A stretch of DNA of 64,000 bases from JALORV01 sp963707445 (GTDB lineage: Bacteria; Pseudomonadota; Gammaproteobacteria; Burkholderiales; Burkholderiaceae_F): assembly GCA_963707445.1 (NCBI GenBank), contig CAVPPW010000052.1, forward strand, positions 1 to 64,000, in the 5' to 3' direction. Numbering within the stretch: position 1 is the first letter of the stretch; every line of letters starts with the position of its first letter. The notes below the pieces were generated by a model. That model was not told the DNA's origin. It worked only from the letters and a program-made list of their open reading frames with translations, and did not search any database. Both the position numbers and the translations under genes were made by a program. This document shows positions 19,414-28,052 of the stretch, in pieces.

Positions 19414-19419
19414 TATAAT
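19414..19419 (+). promoter_or_regulatory. Perfect -10 element upstream of the M23 gene
   Basis: TATAAT at 19414-19419 in the tyrS / M23 intergenic region. No good -35 lies at 16-18 bases, so promoter strength is uncertain. Transcription would start at about 19425, directly before the hairpin at 19431-19456. Confidence 0.55.
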
Positions 19420-19430
19420 TCAGCCTTCGT

Positions 19431-19456
19431 AAAAAAGCGCACCCAGGTGCGCTTTT
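19431..19456 (+). terminator. Terminator-like hairpin in the M23 leader
   Basis: An inverted repeat, roughly AAAAAGCGCACC / GGTGCGCTTTTT around a two-base loop, has the form of a bidirectional rho-independent terminator. It lies only about 12 bases after a perfect TATAAT and 20 bases before the M23 start, between two divergent genes, where no transcript would be expected to end. It could be an attenuator, a 5' stabilising hairpin, or the end of a very short RNA. Confidence 0.6.
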
Positions 19457-19475
19457 TCCTGATGACAAGCTGCTG

Positions 19476-20894
19476 ATGTCTGCACGGATTCTATCTAACT
19501 CATTCTCCAGCCTCGCTGCCGACGTGCGCCTTGGTGCCCGGCTGGTCATGCGTCGTTGGAAACGGATCGACCGCACGACGCGCAGCCGGATCGAACTCGG
19601 CGCGGTGTTCTCTCTGCTGCCGCTTTCGGCCACCATCGCGGCCGTGGCGGCGGCCCCGTCGGCGCTCGATCTCGACGCGCTGCAGTCGCAACCGATCGTG
19701 CAGGCGATCGCGACGCCGTCGATTGCGGAACAGGTCGAACAGATCGGCCGCCGCAACGAGTCATTCTTGCGCGAGGTACGCGTCCAGCGTGGTGAATCGG
19801 TCAACGCCCTGCTCGCGCGCATGGGCATCGACGACGAGGCCGCAGCGCGTTTCCTGCGGACGGAAACGCAGGCGCGGCCGCTGGTGCGTTTGGCGCCGGT
19901 GGGACGTCTGGTCCAGGCGAATATCGACGGCGATGGCCGGCTGAACTGGCTGCGCGCGTACAGCGGCGATGACAGTGGCGCATCGTCAAGCGTCCGTGTC
20001 GTCACGCTGGACCGGGACCCGGCCGGCGGCGACTTTCGCGTGACTGAATCCCAGGTTGCGCTTGAACGTCGTGTCGAGCTGCGCGGAGGCGAAATTCAGG
20101 CTTCATTTTTCGCAGCTGCCGACGCCGCCGAGGTTCCGGATTCGGTCGCACAGCAGATCGTCGACGCCCTCGAGAGTGAGATCGATTTCCATCGCAATCT
20201 GCAGCGCGGCGACACGTTCCGGGCGATCTACGAAGCGCTGTATGCCGGCGGCGAGTACATGCGCCCTGGCCGGCTGCTCGCCGTCGAGTTCGTCAACCAG
20301 GGCAAGGCCGTCGAGGCCTACTGGTTCAATGACGGCAGCAAGAACGGTGGCTTCTACGCGCCGGGCGGCCGCAACATGAAGCGAGCCTTCCTGAAATCGC
20401 CGCTCGAATTCACGCGGATGAGTTCCGGGTTCAGCAGCAACCGCTCGCATCCGGTGTTCGGATACGACGCCGCACATCGCGGGGTCGATTATTCCGCGCC
20501 CAGTGGCACCAAGGTGCGCAGCGTGGCAGGCGGCACGATTGAACTCGCCGGCTGGCAGCGTGGCTACGGCAACGTCGTCGAGGTGCGCCACGACGCGCGC
20601 CATTCAACGCTGTACGCGCACCTACAGGCCTTCGCGCCTGGCATGGTCAAGGGCGCGCGCATCGGCCAGGGAGATCTGGTCGGATTCGTCGGTGCCACGG
20701 GCTGGGCTACCGGTCCGCACCTGCACTTCGAGATCAAGGTTCACGGGACGCAGGTCAATCCCTTGACGGCCGAACTCCCCGGCGCTGAACCGCTTGCGGT
20801 GTCGCAGCGACCGGCGCTCGCAGCGGTCGCAGCACCATTGCGCGAGCAGCTCGCGTTGCTCGAGCGCATTCGCCTCGCCTCCAGCGCGCGCTGA
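19476..20894 (+). CDS. M23-family murein endopeptidase (MepM-like)
   Basis: A 472-residue peptidoglycan hydrolase anchored by an N-terminal membrane segment (about residues 42-62, AVFSLLPLSATIAAVAAAP). A substrate-excluding OapA/LysM-like region lies at about 90-250. The LytM domain is complete: HRGVD near residue 334 and HLHFEIK near residue 414 carry the zinc ligands. Such enzymes cut stem-peptide cross-links. The start lacks a good ribosome binding site; an in-frame ATG near 19548 would still keep the membrane anchor. It is followed seven bases later by anmK, a cell-wall recycling gene. Confidence 0.9.
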   Translation: MSARILSNSFSSLAADVRLGARLVMRRWKRIDRTTRSRIELGAVFSLLPLSATIAAVAAAPSALDLDALQSQPIVQAIATPSIAEQVEQIGRRNESFLREVRVQRGESVNALLARMGIDDEAAARFLRTETQARPLVRLAPVGRLVQANIDGDGRLNWLRAYSGDDSGASSSVRVVTLDRDPAGGDFRVTESQVALERRVELRGGEIQASFFAAADAAEVPDSVAQQIVDALESEIDFHRNLQRGDTFRAIYEALYAGGEYMRPGRLLAVEFVNQGKAVEAYWFNDGSKNGGFYAPGGRNMKRAFLKSPLEFTRMSSGFSSNRSHPVFGYDAAHRGVDYSAPSGTKVRSVAGGTIELAGWQRGYGNVVEVRHDARHSTLYAHLQAFAPGMVKGARIGQGDLVGFVGATGWATGPHLHFEIKVHGTQVNPLTAELPGAEPLAVSQRPALAAVAAPLREQLALLERIRLASSAR

Positions 20895-20901
20895 CGGCCG
20901 C

Positions 20902-22016
20902 ATGGCCGCTCCGACACCCGAAGCATCCGAGATCTATATCGGGCTGATGTCAGGCACGAGTGTCGACGGTGTCGATGCCGTGCTCGCCGACTTTTCAAGC
21001 GGCCGCCCGAAGGTCCTCGCGCATGTCTACCAGGCGTTCGACGCCGACTTGCGGGCCCAACTGCTGCAACTCTGCACATCCGGCGCCGACGAAATCGAAC
21101 TTGCCGGCGCCGCCTCGCTGAAGGCTCGCGGAGGCCTATGCCGGATGCGTGCGATCGGCGCTCGGCGCCGCCGGCCTTACGGCCTCCGACGTCCGTGCAA
21201 TTGGCGCGCATGGTCAGACAGTGCGGCACCGCCCCGATGTCGGCTTTACGGTTCAGCTGAACGCGCCAGCGCATCTGGCGGAAGCCACCGGCATTGACGT
21301 GATCGCCGATTTCAGGAGCCGCGACCTTGCCGCGGGCGGCCAGGGTGCCCCGCTGGTCGCCGCCTTTCACGCCGCCGTATTCGGCGCGGATGCACCGCGT
21401 GCGGTCGTCAACATCGGCGGCATCAGCAACATCACGTTTCTGCCGGCCAGGACCCAGCCGACGCTCGGGTTCGATTGCGGGCCCGGCAACGTCCTGCTCG
21501 ACCTGAACGCGGCACGCCACCTCGGCACACCGATGGACCGGGACGGCAAGTGGGCCGAGCAGGGTCGCGCCGACGAGGCTCTCCTGTCGCAGCTGCTCTC
21601 GGACCCCTATTTCGCGAAGCCCCCGCCGAAAAGCACCGGGCGCGAGCTCTTTTCGGCCACGTGGCTCGATGCCGCGACCCGCAACAGCTGTTGCGCCAGC
21701 CGACCTGCAGCGCACGTTGATCGAACTGACCGCACGAGCTATTGGCGATGCGATCGACCGCTGGTGCGCCACGGCCGCGGAGGTCGTCGCTTGCGGCGGT
21801 GGCACGCGCAATCCGGTGCTCATGCGCGCGCTTGGCGCAGCAATCGCTCCCCGCGCATTGCGAGTTTCAGATGAGCTTGGAATCCCGTCCGATCAGGTCG
21901 AAGCCCTCGCCTTTGCCTGGCTCGCTCGGTGCTTTGTCCGGCGCGAACCCGGCGCGGCACCGGCAGTCACCGGTGCGCGCGGGGGCCGAGTGCTGGGGGC
22001 GCTATATCCAGCCTGA
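20902..22016 (+). CDS. anmK: Anhydro-N-acetylmuramic acid kinase, two frameshifts
   Basis: Phosphorylates and opens 1,6-anhydroMurNAc in murein recycling. N-terminal IYIGLMSGTSVDGVDAV is diagnostic. The frame changes near 21135 (after AASLKAR) into AIGAHGQTVRHRP, VNIGGISNIT, FDCGPGNVLLD and MDRDGKWA. It changes again near 21690 into ACGGGTRNPVLMRALG and the C-terminus at 22016. Family motifs are complete across the three frames. The gene directly follows the M23 endopeptidase, so the pair likely works on wall turnover. Confidence 0.92.
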
Positions 22017-22046
22017 CGCGGCCGCAGCGAGAGCACCAAAGCAACA

Positions 22047-22064
22047 GGGGCGCCTGAGCGCCCC
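22047..22064. terminator. Hairpin between convergent anmK and erpA
   Basis: A 7-bp GC stem (GGGGCGC / GCGCCCC) with loop CTGA lies in the 72-base gap between the two converging genes. Neither side has a clean T-run, so termination strength is doubtful; it may serve both strands weakly. Confidence 0.5.
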
Positions 22065-22088
22065 CGCATCACACCAAGCCTGACTTCT

Positions 22089-22439
22089 TCAGGCCGAAAA
22101 CGATGACCCGCAGCCGCAAGTCGTGGTGGCGTTCGGGTTCTTGATCACGAACTGTGCGCCTTCGAGGTCTTCTTTGTAGTCGATCTCTGCGCCGACCAGA
22201 TACTGGTAGCTCATCGAGTCGATCAGCAGCATGACGCCATTTTTCTCCATCGTCGCGTCATCTTCGTTGATGACCTCGTCGAAGGTGAAGCCGTACTGAA
22301 AACCGGAACAGCCGCCGCCCTGGACAAATACCCGCAGCTTCAGCGCCGGGTTGCCTTCCTCGTCGATCAGGGACTTGACCTTCATCGCTGCCGCGTCGGT
22401 GAAGAGCAGCGGGGCCGGCATTTCGACAGCAGCGTTCAT
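22089..22439 (-). CDS. erpA: Iron-sulfur cluster insertion protein ErpA
   Basis: A-type carrier that delivers Fe-S clusters to apoproteins, notably in isoprenoid synthesis. The 116-residue product has the three cluster-binding cysteines C44 (GGGCSGFQYGF), C108 and C110 (TTCGCGSSF), plus the SYQYLVGAEIDYKEDLEGAQF region typical of ErpA. The frame is intact, with an AGGAG-type site ahead of the ATG. Confidence 0.95.
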   Translation of the reverse strand: MNAAVEMPAPLLFTDAAAMKVKSLIDEEGNPALKLRVFVQGGGCSGFQYGFTFDEVINEDDATMEKNGVMLLIDSMSYQYLVGAEIDYKEDLEGAQFVIKNPNATTTCGCGSSFSA

Positions 22440-22498
22440 TGCGGTTCTCCTAGCGATGTTGTCCCGATTATAGGGGCTGGCTCCCCATCGGGTTTGAT

Positions 22499-22912
22499 TC
22501 AGACTGATTCCGAAGTGGACCCGCCGGTTGCCAATTTCAATGCCGGTCGGGCCTCGGGCAACTGATGAATCAGGCGCCCTTCGACCACGGCGCCATTATG
22601 GATTTCAAGCGCGCGGTAGTGGACATCTCCCTCGACCTGCGCCTTTGGCTGAAGCTCCAGCACATCGGTCACGTAAAGCGGCCCGGTGACCTTGCCCGAA
22701 ACCACCAGGTGCGCCGCGTGAACTTCGCCAATGACGTGACCGAGTTCGCTGATGATGACCATGCCGACTTCGCCGTCGACGCAGCGGACGTCGCCCTTTA
22801 CCGTACCGTCGATGCGAAGTCCGCCCGAATACGACAGCGTGCCTTCAATCGTCGTGCCCGATCCAACCAGCGTCCCGATCGTCTTCGGAATGTTGCCCTT
22901 TGTCCCGAACAT
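22499..22912 (-). CDS. Bactofilin (polymer-forming cytoskeletal protein)
   Basis: A 137-residue DUF583 protein forming a right-handed beta-helix that self-assembles into filaments. The core is a run of Val/Gly-rich turns (GTTIEGTLSYSGGLRIDGTVKGD..., GEVHAAHLVVSGKVTG, AQVEGDVHYRALEIHNGAVVEGRL, each a separate coil). I set the start at 22912 because AGGAGGGACC precedes that ATG and the beta-helix begins soon after. It follows the DUF6776 stop by eight bases, and that stop is part of the ribosome binding site. Confidence 0.9.
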   Translation of the reverse strand: MFGTKGNIPKTIGTLVGSGTTIEGTLSYSGGLRIDGTVKGDVRCVDGEVGMVIISELGHVIGEVHAAHLVVSGKVTGPLYVTDVLELQPKAQVEGDVHYRALEIHNGAVVEGRLIHQLPEARPALKLATGGSTSESV

Positions 22913-22920
22913 GGTCCCTC

Positions 22921-23667
22921 CTACATCGCAAAAGTCTGCTGTGCACGTGTTTCGCCGCCCGAGGTGATCGTGACCTGAACCGAGCGGACGGTCGCGCCCG
23001 AGGGCACGCGCGAAGGTCCCTTCGACGCGCTGATAGTGACGGAACGCGAGCGGCGTCGGTCCGGCGTCCGCCAGCGCCGGGTCAGGCAACTGAATCATCG
23101 ACGGGCGACCCGTCCTTCTGTAGGGTGACCTGCAGCTCGACCGCACCGACAAAGTCTCGATCGGGCCGGCCGCTTTGCTGCACCAGCAGCCGATAGCGCA
23201 TGCGCCCGTCGTCGACGTCCGGCTGCAGCTTGAAGCTTCGTATCACCACTCCGCGTTGCGCACCTTGCGCCGGCAACAGACTTTCGAAGAAGGCGAGGTC
23301 GCCCCTGAGCCGCGCATTGTCTTCTTCGAGCGACCGTAGCTGGGCTGCAATTTGCAGCTGCGTCGCGCGCTCCACCTTCAGCTGGTTCTCGGCCTGCGAC
23401 CGCCTCCGCAGCCAGGCGGTCGCGTTCTGCGGTCATCCGCGAGCAGCTGATCGCGCGTCTGCTGCAGTTCGCCGAGAAGGTTCGTCACCACCGGGAAGGC
23501 CGCCGGTGCTGTTGCGCGCATAGTGATAGACGAGCACCAGGCCCGCCGCCGCAAACCCCAGCACGACCAGCGACAGCGCCGCCCGGACGCGTCCACGGAA
23601 GCCGGGTCCGGACGGCCACATGAGGTCCGCTGACCGAAAGGTTGCGCAGCCATAGCTTCAGCTTCAT
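22921..23667 (-). CDS. DUF6776-family protein, at least five frameshifts
   Basis: Unknown-function protein regularly placed upstream of bactofilin and erpA in betaproteobacteria. Pieces in order: N-terminal MKLKLWLRNLSVSGPHVAVRTRLPW (23667, read across a short linker), a membrane helix (ALSLVVLGFAAAGLVLVYHYAR), a coiled coil (LLGELQQTRDQLLADD, then QLRSLEEDNARLRGDLAFFESLLP), a beta-rich part (RSFKLQPDVDDGRMRYRLLVQQ), LPDPALADAGPTPLAFRHYQRVEG, and the end VTITSGGETRAQQTFAM with TAG at 22921. Frame changes fall near 23590, 23510, 23430, 23390, 23090 and 23010. The ordered fit to the family makes sequencing error more likely than decay. Confidence 0.75.
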
Positions 23668-23709
23668 CGGCGGTCGACGTTCGGATGGAGCGGCACTGCC
23701 GGGCGCAAC

Positions 23710-23740
23710 AAAAAAGCCGCTACCGGGCTGGCGAGCGGCT
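23710..23740 (-). terminator. Rho-independent terminator of the rplM-rpsI operon
   Basis: On the minus strand a 7-bp stem (AGCCGCT / AGCGGCT) with a 12-base loop is followed by six T, about 135 bases after the rpsI stop and before the DUF6776 gene. Confidence 0.8.
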
Positions 23741-23873
23741 CTTGTTGTTTTTAGTGCGCGAAAGTATAGGAGTGGGGTCGCCGTCGCGCAGTGCATTGAC
23801 TGGTCCTGCGGCATCCCGCGAAACGGGACCCTCGGAAAGCTGAAACGCGATCGCGGGATGCGATCGCGCGCAC

Positions 23874-24266
23874 TCAGCGCTTCGAGAACTGCTTGCGGCG
23901 ACGCGCCTTGCGCAGACCGACCTTCTTGCGCTCGACCTCGCGCGCATCTCGCGTCACGAGCCCGGCGCTCGACAGTGCCGGCTTCAGGGTGGCGTCGTAG
24001 TCGATCAGCGCACGCGTGATGCCGTGGCGCACCGCGCCCGCCTGGCCCGACTCGCCGCCGCCGATGACGTTGACCGTGATGTCGAACGTCTCGGCATGTT
24101 TGGTGAGTTCGAGCGGCTGACGAACGATCATTCGCCCCGTCTCGCGGAAAAAATACTGTTCGATCGGGCGGCCGTTGATGACGATGGCGCCCTTGCCACG
24201 CTTCATGAAGACGCGCGCAACCGAGCTCTTGCGACGGCCGGTTCCGTAGTTGTAATTACCGATCAT
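23874..24266 (-). CDS. rpsI: 30S ribosomal protein S9
   Basis: The 130-residue product starts MIGNYNYGTGRRKSSVARVF and ends RRRKQFSKR, the conserved C-terminal tail that reaches the P-site tRNA. It follows rplM, as in nearly all bacteria, with GAGG of the rplM stop region serving as its ribosome binding site. The frame is intact. Confidence 0.97.
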   Translation of the reverse strand: MIGNYNYGTGRRKSSVARVFMKRGKGAIVINGRPIEQYFFRETGRMIVRQPLELTKHAETFDITVNVIGGGESGQAGAVRHGITRALIDYDATLKPALSSAGLVTRDAREVERKKVGLRKARRRKQFSKR

Positions 24267-24273
24267 GGAGACC

Positions 24274-24703
24274 TCAGATGTCGAGCGACTTTGGGCTGCT
24301 GTGCGCTGTGCGGGTGCTGCTGTTCCGGATAGACCTTGAGCTTCTTGATCATCGCGTAGCCGAGCGGCCCCTTCGGAAGCATGCCGCGCACGGCGAGTTG
24401 CAGAGCGCGTCCCGGGAAACGCTCCTGCATCTTGCGGAAGTTGGTTTCATAGACGCCGCCGGGGTAACCGGTGTGACGGTAATACTTCTTGTCTTCGAAT
24501 TTCGCTCCGGTCACCTTCAGGCGCGCCGCGTTCACGACGACGATGAAGTCGCCGGTATCCACATGCGGCGTGTATTCGGGCTTGTGCTTGCCGCGCAAGC
24601 GCAGCGCGATCTGACTCGCGAGCCGGCCCAGCACCTTGTCGTTGGCGTCGACCAGCAGCCAGTCGCGTTTGACCTCGTGGGGCTTGGCAGAATAAGTTTT
24701 CAT
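24274..24703 (-). CDS. rplM: 50S ribosomal protein L13, one-base insertion at the C-terminus
   Basis: L13 binds 23S rRNA early in 50S assembly. It starts MKTYSAKPHEVKRDW and has HVDTGDFIVVVNA and the GMLPKGPLG loop. The normal L13 tail after AQQPK is a few residues and a stop. Here an extra A (AAA in place of AA near 24289) would add VARHLRSP and run over the rpsI ATG. Removing it gives a stop at 24274 and frees the GAGG rpsI site. I read this as a homopolymer error in an essential gene. Confidence 0.95.
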
Positions 24704-24883
24704 TCGAAATCGTCCTGGCTCTGGATCTTGCCGCGCGGGCGGCGTCGGTTTGTCCCGGCACCGCGTCAGCGCCCCGGGCAGCGGGATCCGAGTCTGGTCG
24801 CGTCGCTCTCGTCGCTCCAGCGGCTTCGCACTCGCCCCGAAGGCATGCCGAGGCCGCGAGTCGGAAGTCGCGGAAAGCCTTAA

Positions 24884-24913
24884 ATTTTAAGCGTTTTGAG
24901 GCTGCTTTCGCAA
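24884..24913 (-). promoter_or_regulatory. Likely sigma-70 promoter of rplM-rpsI
   Basis: On the minus strand TTGCGA (24913-24908) and TAAAAT (24889-24884) are 18 bases apart, about 180 bases ahead of the rplM ATG. The long leader between would suit control of the ribosomal operon, but I see no defined fold in it. Confidence 0.5.
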
Positions 24914-25175
24914 GCGCACAAAATCGGCCCGGGCAGAGGCCTCGGGCCAAAATACCAACACGCTGGAGCAGATAGCGTCCAGAGCCGTTAACTCCGAAAC
25001 GAGTCTGCCAGCCGATTCACGAGGCACGAGGCAATTCTTCCGGCTGCCGCCTCAGCTCGAATCGGCGTAGGAACTTCTTTCACTTCAAGCGCTCTAAGCA
25101 GACCGACCGTAAACTTGAGCGATCATTCGAATATGGTTGCGCTGCGCGTTCTCGAGCAAGTCTCGGAGGCCGACG
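24914..25175. other. Intergenic region between the rplM promoter and the OsmC gene
   Basis: With the rplM leader (24704-24883) this makes a 470-base stretch without a gene between divergent units. Apart from the promoter at 24884-24913 I see no convincing ORF, RNA gene or repeat. A ribosome binding site (GGAGG, 25165-25169) belongs to the gene starting at 25176. Confidence 0.5.
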
Positions 25176-25595
25176 ATGGACTGCATCGTGCGTTGGACCG
25201 GCGAGGGCATGAGCTTCACCGCGGAGTCGGGGAGCGGTCATCTGGTCGCGATGGATGGCTCGCCGGACGGCGGTGGCCGCAATCTGGCGCCGCGCCCGAT
25301 GGAAATGGTGCTGATCGGCGCGGCGGGCTGCACCGCTTACGACGTCGTGCTGATCCTGAAGCGGGGACGGCACGATGTCCGCGGCTGCGACGTCGACGTT
25401 CACGCGGAGCGCGCCGCGACCGACCCCAAGGTCTTCACCGACATCTTGTTGCGCTACCGGGTGCGTGGACGCGGACTCGATACCAACGCGGTGGAACGCG
25501 CGGTGACGCTGTCGCACGAAAAGTACTGCTCGGCGACCGCGATGCTCGCCAAGACTGCTGCAATACGCCACGAACTGACGATCGAACCCGCCTGA
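25176..25595 (+). CDS. OsmC/Ohr-family protein (YhfA-like)
   Basis: A 139-residue member of the OsmC fold. The two family cysteines are present: in GAAGCTAYDVV (about residue 51) and in HEKYCSATAM near the C-terminus. These are the peroxidatic and resolving positions in OsmC/Ohr hydroperoxidases; the overall sequence is closest to the YhfA-type branch, whose substrate is unknown. The start at 25176 has GGAGG six bases upstream, better than the in-frame start at 25137. It converges with coq7. Confidence 0.88.
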   Translation: MDCIVRWTGEGMSFTAESGSGHLVAMDGSPDGGGRNLAPRPMEMVLIGAAGCTAYDVVLILKRGRHDVRGCDVDVHAERAATDPKVFTDILLRYRVRGRGLDTNAVERAVTLSHEKYCSATAMLAKTAAIRHELTIEPA

Positions 25596-25621
25596 GCGAA
25601 GCTCGACGTATCAGCGCCCGC

Positions 25622-26265
25622 TCAGATGTGGTGCGCGGTCGTCGTCATCACCTTCGCGGCGAGCTTCATCGCCAGGCGCGCAGGCCACGGCAACACAGCG
25701 CCGCCGCGCTCGAGCGCTGCACTCGCATGCCCGACTTCGTCGTTCTTCATCTGTTCGATCGATCGCGCGCGAGGCAGAGTCTGCCTCCGGCAGCCGTTCG
25801 AGATGACCGTCAAGATGATGCTCGACCTGGCGCTCGGTCTCGGCCATGAAGCCCAGGCTGATGCGGTCGCCGGCCCGCGCCGCGACGAGCCCGATCGCAA
25901 AGGCGCCGCCGTACCAGAGCGGATTCAGCAGGCTCGTGCGCCCGCCGAGTTCTTCGATGCGCTCGCTGCGTCCAGGCGAGGTGATCGCCTTCCTCGCGCG
26001 CGGCACGCTCGAAAAGTTCGCGCAGCTCCGGATCGCGCGGTCGCGAGCGCCTGCGCGTCGTAGAGCGCCTGCGCGCACACCTCGCCGACATGGTTGACGC
26101 GCATCAGTGCGGCCGAGTGCCGGCGCTCGGAATCTGATAGCTCGTCGTCCTGCGCAGCTCGCGGCCGGGTCGGGCGCAGACGCTACTGGCCGTGCGGCGA
26201 CAGTGCGGAGAGCACGGTCCAGCGCGACCAGCAAAAGGTCGGGGAAGGCTCAGCGCGCGACTCAT
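25622..26265 (-). CDS. coq7: Coq7-type demethoxyubiquinone hydroxylase, several frameshifts
   Basis: Di-iron hydroxylase of ubiquinone synthesis. The ATG at 26265 begins MSRALSLP; removing one C from the following CCCC run gives the expected DLLLVALDRALRTV. Later frames supply ALMRVNHVGEVCAQALYDAQALA, then REEGDHLAWTQRIEELGGR, LNPLWYGGAFAIGLVAARAGDRISLGF (two pieces), EHHLDGHLERLP, EQMKNDEVGHA and the end at 25622. The Glu and EGDH/DEVGH iron ligands of the family are all there. At least four frame changes in 640 bases. Confidence 0.85.
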
Positions 26266-26417
26266 GCTGTTGCGGAAATGAAACGCCGATGCATAGGACT
26301 TGAGAAACGCTCAATGTCCACGGATTGCCGGCGTTATTCTCCCACCCGTTTGCTGCTCGGCAGGGAGCGCCGCGCGGCCAATATCTCTGACCAAAAAAGA
26401 GACAGACGGAGACTCCG

Positions 26418-27825
26418 ATGCGGAAGAGCCTGGTCGCCATCGCGCTCGCATGCGCGTTTCCGGCGGCGTTTGCACAGAGCAGCGTCACGCGTCTACGGCA
26501 TTCTCGATGCCGGCTTCGAGGCGCTCGATGCGGGCAACACGACCGCGTGACGCGCCTGCAGGGATCCGGAATGTGGTCCGGAAACCGCTTCGGCATCCGC
26601 GGCAGCGAAAACCTGGGCGGGGGCTACAGCGCGATCTTCACGCTCGAAGGCCGTTTTTCGCTCGACACCGGCTCGGTCACCTACAACGAATCCGTGAACT
26701 GGTGCCGGCTGTCCGGCGCGACGACGCGCTCCGGTGTGTCCCGGCGTGACCGTCGTGCCCGGAACGGCGATCGCCACGCTGCCGCCGACCAGCCCGACCT
26801 ACCAGGCGGTTCTCGGCGGACTGAACGCCACTCAACAACGCGCTGCTGCAGGCGATCACGACGGTCAACGGCGCCGGCGCGATCTTCGACCGGCAGTCGT
26901 GGGTCGGCATGGTCACGCCCTACGGCGCGGTGCTGCTCGGCCGGCAGTACACGCCGGGCTATGAGATCCTGAACCGGTTCAACGTGATGGGCGATGCCTC
27001 GGCGCTGTCGTTCGGGCAGGGCTACAACACGCCGGGCATCCGCATGAACAATGCGGTCGTGTACCGGGCCGAGCTGAAGGGCTTCAGCGGCATCGGCGAT
27101 GTACAGCTTCGGCGGTTCCGAGACCCCGGCGTCGGCGCGGAACGAGCGCATGACGCCGCCGGTGAGCGGCGACGACATGTGGGGCCTCAACCTGATGTAC
27201 AACGCGTCCAACTGGGGCGTGGGTGCGGGCTACAACCACAACTACGTGGTGCCGTACGCCACGCAGGCCGCCGGCACGCCGGAGAAAAAAGACGGCCTCG
27301 TCATGTTCAACGCCGGCGCCTGGGTCGGCTTCGGCAACTTCAAGGTCTACGGCCAGTACGTCCAGCGCAAGAACGACAACCCGATCATCACGCCGCTCGA
27401 CCTGCAGAACCTGCTCGTCGCCGGGGGCGCCGCGGCGGTCGCGCGCAGCGCTCGCCAGCATTCAGCTCCAGGCCTTCGACTTGGACACGATGCGCGGCCT
27501 GGTCGGGAACTACGATACGAAGGCCTACCACCTCGGTGCTTCATGGCAGTTCATGCCGAAGAACACGCTGTACGCCGTCTACAACTACGCGAAGGACGAT
27601 GCACGCTCGGTGTGGGCGACGCAGGACGCCATCGTCAATCACTACGGCGTGGCCTACACGTACCAGATGTCGCCGCGGACCTCGCTGTACGCCGCGGTGG
27701 CGTTCATGGCCAACAAAGACCAGGGCCGCCTGACACCCAGCTCGGCGGGTTACACCTCCGGCTTTGCGACCGAGTTCGGCGCGGACACGGCGGCCTATCA
27801 GCTGGGCATGCGCCACGCCTTCTGA
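26418..27825 (+). CDS. Gram-negative (Burkholderia-type) porin, about six frameshifts
   Basis: Outer-membrane 16-strand porin. The signal peptide MRKSLVAIALACAFPAAFAQSS begins at 26418 after GGAGACTCCG. The first strand continues in another frame (VYGILDAGFEALDAG), then GNRFGIRGSENLGGGYSAIFTLEGRF, DRQSWVGMVTPYGAVLLGRQ, VGAGYNHNYVVPY, GSWQFMPKNTLYAVYNYAK-like strands, and the terminal AYQLGMRHAF with C-terminal Phe at 27825. The ordered strands match the porin_4 layout, so the gene is probably whole in the cell. Frame changes fall near 26488, 26545, 26715, 26845, 27100 and 27450. Confidence 0.82.
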
Positions 27826-27850
27826 TCTTTTCGGATTGCGAAATGGAAAG

Positions 27851-27871
27851 GGGCGCCGCGGCGCCCTTTTT
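27851..27871 (+). terminator. Rho-independent terminator after the first porin
   Basis: Stem GGGCGC / GCGCCC with loop CGCG followed by five T, 26 bases after the porin stop. Confidence 0.85.
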
Positions 27872-28052
27872 CATGTTGCTGTGAGGCAACAAAAGCGCCT
27901 TTTCCATACCGTTTTTGCTCTCGAAGCTTTGCCTCGTCCCGCCCCTCTGAAACAATCCACTCAACTTCCTGCGGGGAAGTAATTCGAGGTTCGTGAGGCT
28001 GTCCAAGGCCGACGCGCCCAAAGAATTTCAACACTAGCTAGGAGAGCTCTGA

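Noticed and set aside
26300..26749. Overlapping ORFs at the start of the first porin taken as separate small genes
   Set aside because: Pieces of the porin N-terminus appear in successive frames in order, so these are frame-broken parts or shadows of one gene.
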